Source: Crocinitomix sp044361315 (GTDB lineage: Bacteria; Bacteroidota; Bacteroidia; Flavobacteriales_D; Crocinitomicaceae). From it: a DNA stretch of 64,000 bases. This document shows positions 16,136 through 22,320 of this stretch, piece after piece. Below the pieces are notes generated by a model, which worked only from the letters and a program-made list of their open reading frames with translations, did no database searches and was not told where the DNA came from. The DNA is taken from assembly GCA_044361315.1 (NCBI GenBank), contig JBIKJA010000003.1, positions 1 through 64,000 on the forward strand, in the 5' to 3' direction. A program made the position numbers and the translations under genes. Within the stretch, counting starts at the first letter, position 1. Every line of letters starts with the position of its first letter.

Positions 16136-16461
16136 AGTGCTGAATTATTTAATGGATGGACACTAACGGCTCCTATACAATCTTTACAACAAGCCATTAA
16201 AAGACCCATTCTATCTCGTGGGTTTAGTTTCCAATTCTTTTGAGCAATATCTAACAACCATCCTTCGGGGATAAGACCATCAAAAAAAGGGAACAAGATT
16301 TTACTCGTATAAGGATGTTCTTTTAGCGGTAGGGTCAAACTAATAGGGTCAGGATTTGAAGAATTCAAGTAAGAGCTATCATAGTTAAAATGATATCCAT
16401 TTTCATCTTCTACCAACCAACCCGCAGTTGTATCATATATTTTTATTTCAGCCTTTCTCAT
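16132..16461 (-). CDS. hipS: HipS-like antitoxin (HipA N-terminal subdomain)
   Basis: A 109-residue protein equal to the N-terminal subdomain 1 of HipA (couple_hipA family), encoded separately. The typical FDGLIPEGWLL segment is at residues 60-70, with Trp 68 in the place of the LPEGW tryptophan. In HipBST this piece is the main antitoxin that blocks HipT; the same role is inferred here. It overlaps hipB by 14 bases and hipT by 4, so the three are made together. It could be an ordinary HipA split by mutation, but the clean overlaps and good start and stop context argue for a true three-gene system. Confidence 0.82.
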   Translation of the reverse strand: MRKAEIKIYDTTAGWLVEDENGYHFNYDSSYLNSSNPDPISLTLPLKEHPYTSKILFPFFDGLIPEGWLLDIAQKNWKLNPRDRMGLLMACCKDCIGAVSVHPLNNSAL

Positions 16462-16663
16462 CTTCCGCTACTATTAGTTGAACTGCACCAACTTTGTAAC
16501 CAAATAATTGTAATACCTGATTTACTTTGTCTAATCGCAGTGTTTCTTTACCTTGTTCCAACTCTCGGAGGAAACGAAGACCCACTCCTGCTTTCTCTGC
16601 CAATTCAGGTTGTGTTAATTTAGCGGAGGTTCTTTTTTGTTTTACAAACGTACTTAATTCCAT
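16448..16663 (-). CDS. hipB: HipB-like XRE regulator
   Basis: A 71-residue HTH protein, nearly all one Cro/C1 domain: FVKQKRTSAKLTQPELAEKA, then GVGLRFLRELEQGKETLRL. HipB proteins bind operators in their own promoter and hold the toxin complex there. The ATG at 16663 is preferred to an in-frame GTG at 16672, because the GTG lies inside the first operator-like site. It is the first gene of the minus-strand operon. Confidence 0.88.
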   Translation of the reverse strand: MELSTFVKQKRTSAKLTQPELAEKAGVGLRFLRELEQGKETLRLDKVNQVLQLFGYKVGAVQLIVAEDEKG

Positions 16664-16670
16664 AATATGC

Positions 16671-16766
16671 ACCTTTTCGGGTATAAAAATAGTAATATAT
16701 TTTTAATTTATACCCTTAAAGGTGTAAATTTATTTTTTTAAGAGATAATATACCACAACGGGTATA
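16671..16766. promoter_or_regulatory. Three operator-like sites upstream of hipB
   Basis: Three copies of TATACCC-N5-GGT or its complement occur: 16671-16685 (reverse), 16709-16723 (forward) and 16752-16766 (reverse). Their ACC-N6-GGT cores start at 16671, 16712 and 16752, 41 and 40 bases apart, close to four helical turns. The first two also form a larger inverted repeat (GGGTATAAA at 16679, TTTATACCC at 16707). E. coli HipB uses TATCC-N8-GGATA, so the style fits a HipB operator array covering the promoter. Confidence 0.7.
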
Positions 16767-17082
16767 ACAAAAGCGATTTTTTTGATAGGATAAGAAACAG
16801 CGATTTTTTTATCAAAGCAACTTTGGTCTGTTAAGAAAATGGAAAAAGTTTTACAAATGTATGACAGATAAAAACAAAAAAGACCTCGCATCTCTGTGAA
16901 GTCTTTCTCTGTCTGCTCCCCCTATTGGAGAAAGTTACAATTTTAATGCGGCGGAAATTTTCTTAACTATTAGAAAAACAAAAGTTTAATATATAATTAT
17001 TTCACATAATTATATAAATTTAACATTACAAATTTCAACTCAATTTACTATATTTACAAACTGTCAAAAAAGTCAACCATTT
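16767..17082. other. Gene-free stretch upstream of the Hip operon
   Basis: AT-rich and non-coding. It holds two copies of GCGATTTTTTT (16773 and 16808 region) and a weak stem AAAGAC/GTCTTT near 16880-16905. No open frame or RNA is recognised. Confidence 0.4.
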
Positions 17083-17126
17083 ACCGCTCCATTTTTCTGC
17101 CGCAGGCGCAACACAGAAAAAACGGT
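17083..17126. repeat. Hairpin in cassette-like spacer
   Basis: ACCG (17083-17086) and TTTTTCTG (17092-17099) pair with CAGAAAAA (17114-17121) and CGGT (17123-17126). The hairpin is followed by CAGGCGTTAGTGGTAATAC and, 30 bases later, the next small gene. Confidence 0.5.
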
Positions 17127-17174
17127 GCTAAGCGTCAGGCGTTAGTGGTAATACAATAAAAACACGATATCAGC

Positions 17175-17600
17175 TTGGAACAAATTAAACTAAATAAAGA
17201 AAATCCTGAAATGGAATTCACATTGAATTCTAAGGACAGCTATTTATTAATTCATAGTGTTTTCGTAACATCCCAGAAGAATTTTGAAAACGAATGGATT
17301 AATTTCATTTCAAAGGTTAAACTAACCGCTGAGCTGAGATATGTTGGTTTCGTTGATCTTGAAGGAAGATTTATTGATGATAGAAAAAAGCAATTCCCAA
17401 TACATTTTATTCCTGACTTATACCAAGTTCAACCGGTTTTTCATTTAAACACATTGATAAAAAATGAAACATTCACTTTGGGAATTAATCTTGAGCAAAA
17501 GTTTTATCGGACACTGAAATTAGAATTACTAGATCTTGAGAATCTTGATGAAGATTACAGCTTAGAATTTAACATTGAAAAAATTAACATAGATGCCTAA
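17175..17600 (+). CDS. Hypothetical protein (141 aa)
   Basis: A soluble protein of mixed alpha/beta character with no signal peptide (segments FVTSQKNFENEWINFIS and FTLGINLEQKFYRTLKLELL). The frame starts with TTG at 17175; an ATG at 17211 would give 129 residues, and the choice is uncertain. I recognise no motif. It is an orphan behind a cassette-like hairpin, with nothing on its strand for 3 kb. Confidence 0.55.
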   Translation: MEQIKLNKENPEMEFTLNSKDSYLLIHSVFVTSQKNFENEWINFISKVKLTAELRYVGFVDLEGRFIDDRKKQFPIHFIPDLYQVQPVFHLNTLIKNETFTLGINLEQKFYRTLKLELLDLENLDEDYSLEFNIEKINIDA

Positions 17601-17726
17601 ATGTACATACCGCTAGCAGCGGTTTCATGCAATCGTATCTTAACTTACTGTCCAGTTATTTATAGTACATCCAAAAAAATCATCCTTACAATTCTGGAGG
17701 ATTTTTTAAAACAATTTGATCGAGCG

Positions 17727-17918
17727 TCAAATCTTGCGTTTACGAGATTCACGCTCAACGTTTAATTCATAAATCTTATATACAACAACCCCCATAACAA
17801 TCAAACCTGCTGCAACTGTAATAATGGTAATGATTTGATTGTTTTTGGCAATCATATTCGTAGGAATGTGATTTGCATAGCGTCCTGGATTAAATGCATC
17901 ATTTAGTACTGTTTCCAT
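17727..17918 (-). CDS. Small single-pass membrane protein
   Basis: A 63-residue protein with one membrane helix (IITIITVAAGLIVMGVVVY, residues 29-47) and a basic C-terminal tail (ERESRKRKI), which by the positive-inside rule should face the cytoplasm. It overlaps the end of the upstream gene by 20 bases, so it is the last gene of a three-gene operon. Function unknown. Confidence 0.6.
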   Translation of the reverse strand: METVLNDAFNPGRYANHIPTNMIAKNNQIITIITVAAGLIVMGVVVYKIYELNVERESRKRKI

Positions 17919-18306
17919 GATTGATTTTATAAATGGTTATTTGTTGATTATTCTCGGTCTGTCGGAAATAATAATTTGCTAAAACGCGATATTCTATTCC
18001 GGTATCATTAGCTTTTCCCATTTCACATGGTGCATTCGGATTAAATCCTTCTTTCAATAAAGGACTGTATAATATCGGCTGACCTTTTGATTTTGGATAA
18101 TACTTGATAAGAATGCGCATATTATTGGCCATTTGCGCGAATATTTCTGCTAATGGTGCGTTTCTCATAGCTCTTTTTTCATTGTTGAAATAGGCTTTGT
18201 GCGTTGTATTAAGGAATTTTTGATTCCGTCGTCCACGAAATTGTGTTTCGCACCCGCATAGACATGTCATGGGATATGACCCACCGTTCTGATTTTCTTG
18301 TTCCAT
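17899..18306 (-). CDS. Degenerate zinc-ribbon-like protein, paralogue of the 20996 gene
   Basis: A 135-residue protein with the same plan as the protein at 20996-21376. It has a short N-terminal Cys motif (CLCGCETQFRGRRNQKF, against CLTCGDEIKGRSDKRFC there), an Asn/Arg-rich helix with RILIKYYPKSKGQ against RILERFNPNGKSR, then a GFN segment and a YR(F/V) beta hairpin. The second Cys pair of the ribbon is lost (FLNTTHKAY in place of FCSDYCRNT), so zinc binding is doubtful. It sits one base after the HTH gene in a minus-strand operon. Its role is unknown. Confidence 0.65.
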   Translation of the reverse strand: MEQENQNGGSYPMTCLCGCETQFRGRRNQKFLNTTHKAYFNNEKRAMRNAPLAEIFAQMANNMRILIKYYPKSKGQPILYSPLLKEGFNPNAPCEMGKANDTGIEYRVLANYYFRQTENNQQITIYKINHGNSTK

Positions 18307-18307
18307 C

Positions 18308-18616
18308 TTATGATTTTTTTAGATTAGCCATTGATACTTTGTCTTCAACCAATTTCTCAACATCCTTTCTCAGAAAATAAGTCCTTCCAGATTGTTTGAT
18401 TGTTTTGGGAAGAAGTCCATACCTTCTCCATTTATCGATAGTTACTAAACTTACCCGAAAGAAATTCGCAACTTCCTGGCGTTTCATAAATTTGGGTAAT
18501 TCAATGTTTGACTTGATCGGCGGAACAAGCCGGATAGTCCCCATTTTTGCTTCAATGGTTTCAGCGATGATGTCTTTCAACTCTGAAACATTTAAGGTGA
18601 CAATTAATTTTTCCAT
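18308..18616 (-). CDS. Helix-turn-helix (excisionase/MerR-like) protein
   Basis: A 102-residue protein with a C-terminal HTH_17-type DNA-binding domain: FMKRQEVANFFRVSLVTIDK, then WRRYGLLPKTIKQSGRTYF, where the loop after the recognition helix forms a small wing. Such proteins are found in Bacteroidota integrative elements as excisionase or mobilisation accessories. It heads the three-gene operon reading away from the tRNA-Asp. A role in an integrated element is inference; no integrase is in view. Confidence 0.75.
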   Translation of the reverse strand: MEKLIVTLNVSELKDIIAETIEAKMGTIRLVPPIKSNIELPKFMKRQEVANFFRVSLVTIDKWRRYGLLPKTIKQSGRTYFLRKDVEKLVEDKVSMANLKKS

Positions 18617-18722
18617 AATAATCTATTTTCTACAAATTAAGTGCTTATTTATCACTCTACAAAGACGAAAACAGTCGGCGAACTAAATAGAACTAGTTCG
18701 AATTAAATAGAATTTTTTTTTA

Positions 18723-19658
18723 TCAATTATGATTCTTGTTAAACCAATGTTCGTATTTAATTTGGGCATTTTCTGGTTCAGTCTGCTTCTTTGACATTAA
18801 TTTTTGAGCTGAACCTGCGGAAAATCTGTTGGTTCCATTTTTATCTCTTTTTACAAAATTTTCCGAGATCCATACGGATGCTTCAACGTTATTAAAAGGA
18901 ATGTAACATTCAGATACGAGTGCTTTAATTGGGCGGTATAACGATAATTTTAAAAAGTTTGAATTAAGAATTATTTTGGAATCAATTTTTTCACCCATTA
19001 GTAGCTTTTTTAAATTCGATCTACTTGAATTTTCGCAATGGATGCTTAGCGCTTCGAATAGCAAATTGCCACAAGGCGATTTTATTAAACCGTCTTTGAA
19101 CGGATCTTCGTCGTTTGATTGATTCTTTGTGATGTTCGGATCGTCAGACCAAGCATTATTAAAAGTTTGATACAAATTTAACTCGACGACATTTATGTTA
19201 ATAATTTGTATTATTATATTATTTTGTCGTTCAAAAATGTTCCTCTTCTCACGAACCCAAATCGATATTTCTTTCAATTGACTTTCCACATCATGGAAAA
19301 TATTTTTATCAATGACTATTAAAACTAAATGTTGCAAGTGATTCACGAAATCGCTAGGATCGTCATTTTTCTCAAAGTGATAATCTAGGATTAATGGAAT
19401 TAAATGGGGCTTCTGTGTACTGAGATATATACCTAGCCAATAGTCATACGAAGGCTGTGAGGCATTCACAATAAAATAAGGCTCATTTTTATATCCTAAT
19501 AATTTCTTCAAATAATCACCACCAAACTTTATTCGGGCTAAATATTCTTCTTTTGTTATTTGTAGATTTGAACTTAATGTTTGAGAATTGATAATTTTAT
19601 CCAATTTTGGAATAAGTTCGTTCAGGTCAATGTCGTATGCTTCTTTAGTGTAGGTCAT
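18723..19658 (-). CDS. Hypothetical protein (311 aa)
   Basis: A soluble 311-residue protein without signal peptide or membrane helix. The C-terminal third has a basic, helical segment with VSECYIPFNNVEASVWISEN, then GTNRFSAGSAQKLMSKK. I recognise no family. It lies between the HTH operon and the tRNA-Asp on the same strand and probably belongs to an integrated element. Confidence 0.6.
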   Translation of the reverse strand: MTYTKEAYDIDLNELIPKLDKIINSQTLSSNLQITKEEYLARIKFGGDYLKKLLGYKNEPYFIVNASQPSYDYWLGIYLSTQKPHLIPLILDYHFEKNDDPSDFVNHLQHLVLIVIDKNIFHDVESQLKEISIWVREKRNIFERQNNIIIQIININVVELNLYQTFNNAWSDDPNITKNQSNDEDPFKDGLIKSPCGNLLFEALSIHCENSSRSNLKKLLMGEKIDSKIILNSNFLKLSLYRPIKALVSECYIPFNNVEASVWISENFVKRDKNGTNRFSAGSAQKLMSKKQTEPENAQIKYEHWFNKNHN

Positions 19659-19769
19659 GGTTAGGATATGTTATTGGATGATTATACCAAATTACCATTT
19701 TTTTCGATAAGTTGTTTAGAAATTCCCCATTCAAACTGTCCACGATACTGTCCACAATGATAAAAAACA

Positions 19770-19804
19770 AAACCCCTAAGGTATTTGATACACCTTAGGG
19801 GTTT
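19770..19804 (-). terminator. Terminator after tRNA-Asp
   Basis: A perfect 13-base stem (AAACCCCTAAGGT and ACCTTAGGGGTTT) with a 9-base loop. On the minus strand it is followed by a T-rich run, so it should end the tRNA transcript. Confidence 0.85.
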
Positions 19805-19847
19805 CTAATCCTCCAGCCATAGAGGCTTATTTTTTATTCTTTTGAAC

Positions 19848-19924
19848 TGGCGGTCTGGACGGGACTCGAACCCGCGACCCTCTGCGTGACAGGCAGATAT
19901 TCTAACCAACTGAACTACCAAACC
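19848..19924 (-). tRNA. tRNA-Asp (GTC)
   Basis: The minus strand folds as a tRNA. The acceptor GGTTTGG pairs with CCAGACC (one U-G pair), the anticodon stem TCTGC/GCAGA encloses the loop CTGTCAC with anticodon GTC, and the T arm has GGTTCGAGTCC. CCA is encoded at 19848-19850. It marks the change from accessory to core genes. Confidence 0.97.
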
Positions 19925-20008
19925 AGTACTCTAAAAATTTGCCTCACTTCAGAAGCGGGACAAAAGTAGGTATATTTTTTGTTTTCGCAAGGGAAAACCA
20001 ATAAAAAA

Positions 20009-20935
20009 TTAAATTAATTTTTGTCGCTTCACCAAGTACTGTTGCAATACAAACTCAATTCCTTCTTGAATGTCTGTTTCTATAAAGTCGATTTTAAATT
20101 GGGCACACTTCATTTTCAAATCATTAGTTACTTTTTTCACCTGTTCTTGAAAAGCCTTTTTAACTTCGGCGGGGTGTAATTTAATTTTTTCGCCCGATTC
20201 TAAATCTATGAAGGTTGTTGGTTTATTCGGGAAATCGAAGTCCATTTCTGTCATTTTATCCATTACATTGAACAAAAGCACCTCGTGTTTATTGTGTTTT
20301 AGGTGCAAAAACGCATCCGTTAACTCATCTAACGACTCATTGCTGAAAAAATCCGAAAAAATAATGATTAACGAGCGTTTGTGATTACTTTCTGCCACTT
20401 GGTGCAAAATTGTGGATAAGGACGTGGAAACATTTAAACGCTCCTCTTGCATCACCATCAACTTTTCCAATTCATCATAAATCATGCGTTGGTGGGTGCC
20501 CGATGTTTTAATTGCGGTGTTTAATTTAACCTCATTTTCAAAAATCGTCATGCCCAACCCGTCGCGTTGTTTCTTTAAAATTTCAATCAGCGAGGCAATG
20601 GCATAGATACTAAATCCCAATTTATTTAAAGGTGCGTCTTTTGATATTTTCGGAAAATACATCGACGATGAAACATCCAACACAATACGGCACCGTAAAT
20701 TCGTTTCCTCTTCGTAGCGTTTTATGAATAATTTGTCCGTTTTTGCGTACAATTTCCAATCAATATGTTTGGTGGATTCGCCCGAATTATACAACCTGTG
20801 TTCGGCAAATTCAACCGAAAAACCGTGAAAGGGCGAGCGATGTAGCCCTGTAATAAAACCTTCCACCACTTGCCGAGCTATAAACTCGAGGTTTCCAAAT
20901 TTCGCTAATTCTTGTATGTCTATTTTTCCGTACAA
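20009..20935 (-). CDS. DUF58 family protein
   Basis: A 308-residue DUF58 protein. The family signature is seen in FAEHRLYNSGESTKHIDWKLYAKTDKLFIKRYEEE, and a von Willebrand A-like fold begins at IVLDVSSSMYFP (a DxSxS metal-site motif). DUF58 proteins usually work with MoxR-type AAA+ ATPases in envelope or stress functions; no MoxR gene is in this window. Cytoplasmic, with no membrane helix. Confidence 0.88.
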   Translation of the reverse strand: MYGKIDIQELAKFGNLEFIARQVVEGFITGLHRSPFHGFSVEFAEHRLYNSGESTKHIDWKLYAKTDKLFIKRYEEETNLRCRIVLDVSSSMYFPKISKDAPLNKLGFSIYAIASLIEILKKQRDGLGMTIFENEVKLNTAIKTSGTHQRMIYDELEKLMVMQEERLNVSTSLSTILHQVAESNHKRSLIIIFSDFFSNESLDELTDAFLHLKHNKHEVLLFNVMDKMTEMDFDFPNKPTTFIDLESGEKIKLHPAEVKKAFQEQVKKVTNDLKMKCAQFKIDFIETDIQEGIEFVLQQYLVKRQKLI

Positions 20936-20995
20936 AACAGTATTTTACGGAAAGATACTAAAATCATAGAAATTGATTACTTTTAAGCGTGAATT

Positions 20996-21376
20996 ATGGC
21001 TCAAAATAAATCGGAAAATAAACGAGTTTGCCTCACGTGCGGCGATGAAATCAAAGGACGGAGCGATAAACGCTTTTGCTCAGATTATTGCAGAAACACT
21101 AAACACAACGAATTAAATCGTGACAGCTCTAATTATGTCCGAAAAGTAAACAATATTTTGCGCCGTAACCGCCGAATTTTAGAACGATTTAATCCCAACG
21201 GAAAATCTCGCATTCAAGGTACTGTTTTAATGGAAGAAGGATTTAACTTTGCTTATTACACTAATATTTACGAAACACAAAAAGGGGTGCGTTATCATTT
21301 TTGTTACGATCAAGGTTATTTAAAGCTCGAAGATGGTTGGTACGCATTGGTAGAAAGACAGGCCTATGTTAAGTAA
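20996..21376 (+). CDS. Zinc-ribbon protein (DUF2116-like)
   Basis: A 126-residue protein with an N-terminal zinc ribbon, CLTCGDEIKGRSDKRFCSDYC (two Cys pairs), followed by a basic helix rich in Asn and Arg (NNILRRNRRILERFNPNGKSR) and a beta-rich tail (YHFCYDQGYLKLEDGWY). This kind is common in Flavobacteriia, with unknown function; the basic helix suggests nucleic-acid contact. Its end overlaps yidD by 11 bases. A degenerate paralogue lies at 17899-18306. Confidence 0.8.
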   Translation: MAQNKSENKRVCLTCGDEIKGRSDKRFCSDYCRNTKHNELNRDSSNYVRKVNNILRRNRRILERFNPNGKSRIQGTVLMEEGFNFAYYTNIYETQKGVRYHFCYDQGYLKLEDGWYALVERQAYVK

Positions 21377-21623
21377 ACTCATGAAATACATCAACTACAT
21401 CTTTATCTTTCCTGTAAAGATCTACCAATGGGTCATTTCGCCAATTCTTCCGGCAAGTTGTCGTTACACGCCAACTTGCAGCACGTACACCATCGATGCC
21501 ATAAAAGAATGGGGACCAATTAAAGGTGGATGGTTAGGCATTAAACGCATCTCCTCGTGCCATCCTTGGGGTGGAATGGGTCACGATCCCGTTCCAGAAA
21601 ATCCCAAAAAGCATAAACATTAA
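21366..21623 (+). CDS. yidD: Membrane protein insertion efficiency factor YidD
   Basis: An 85-residue YidD protein, which aids YidC-dependent insertion of inner-membrane proteins. The family core is clear: YQWVISPILPASCRYTPTCS, then YTIDAIKEWGPIKGGWLG and SSCHPWGGMGHDPVP with the conserved Cys residues. It has an amphipathic N-terminal helix and sits at the cytoplasmic membrane face. Confidence 0.95.
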   Translation: MLSKLMKYINYIFIFPVKIYQWVISPILPASCRYTPTCSTYTIDAIKEWGPIKGGWLGIKRISSCHPWGGMGHDPVPENPKKHKH

Positions 21624-22008
21624 TCACATTTGGGCAAATTTGTTCTTTACCCCTGCACGAATCCAAGCACAAAGAACAAACCGGGCTTCCCGTTCCCGCT
21701 ATTTTTTCTGACAAAAAATGAGCTCCACTAAAATCCCTTTTGCAAAGCGTATTTTATCCTTCAAACGTGTCATGAAAACCTAATTCAATCAGTTGATTTA
21801 ATCGTTTTTGAGTCTCTCAAAATTTCATTGGTCTCCCTATTTTTTTATTCTTTCGACCAAGATACCAGCAAGTCGGTCAACAACAAGACTAAAATGAAAT
21901 TTCACAAAAAAATCTCCATTCAGCTGAGGCTGAATCGTATTTTTTTGCAAAATGTCTTGTTGTTGCCCGCCTAACTGGTGCATCTGTCTCAAAATAAAAA
22001 AAATAAGT
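21624..22008. other. Gene-free stretch
   Basis: No open frame of coding character and no recognised RNA. It contains a weak stem TTTTTTCTGACAAAAAA near 21702-21718 that could end yidD transcription. Confidence 0.4.
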
Positions 22009-22233
22009 ATGAAGACAAATGAAAGAAATTCGTTAGAAACTAAATCAGCAAATTGCCTAATTGCTGAAATTTATGAATCAGTTGAGCAAATCAAAACTCA
22101 ACTTGTTGAAATCAGAAAATCGGACAAGTCCCAACCAAAACTTTACGCGGTGGCTGCTGAGATCGCTAACACAGAAAGATCACTCGAGCAATTTGAAATT
22201 CAATTATTGACGTTGAGTAAAATCTTCGCTTAA
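22009..22233 (+). CDS. Hypothetical small helical protein (74 aa)
   Basis: The frame can extend to 21952, but the ATG at 22009 is preferred because the extension is Cys/Pro-rich and unlike the rest. The protein is nearly all helix, with heptad-like spacing (IYESVEQIKTQLVEIRK, then NTERSLEQFEIQLLTL), suggesting a short coiled coil. No family recognised. It is followed directly by a terminator, which supports transcription. Confidence 0.45.
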   Translation: MKTNERNSLETKSANCLIAEIYESVEQIKTQLVEIRKSDKSQPKLYAVAAEIANTERSLEQFEIQLLTLSKIFA

Positions 22234-22236
22234 AAA

Positions 22237-22269
22237 AAAAGGGTGTCCGAAAAATCGAGACACCCTTTT
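22237..22269. terminator. Bidirectional terminator
   Basis: AAAAGGGTGTC (22237-22247) pairs with GACACCCTTTT (22259-22269) across an 11-base loop, with A and T runs outside. It can serve both the small plus-strand gene and the end of dsbD. Confidence 0.85.
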
Positions 22270-22320
22270 AATTTGTTTATTCCATCCATTCAATCATGGA
22301 TCTATTCAAGTCAAAATCAA

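Noticed and set aside
12866..17174. A standard integron
   Set aside because: No integron integrase is present and the spacer boxes do not match GTTRRRY; only the hairpin layout is similar.
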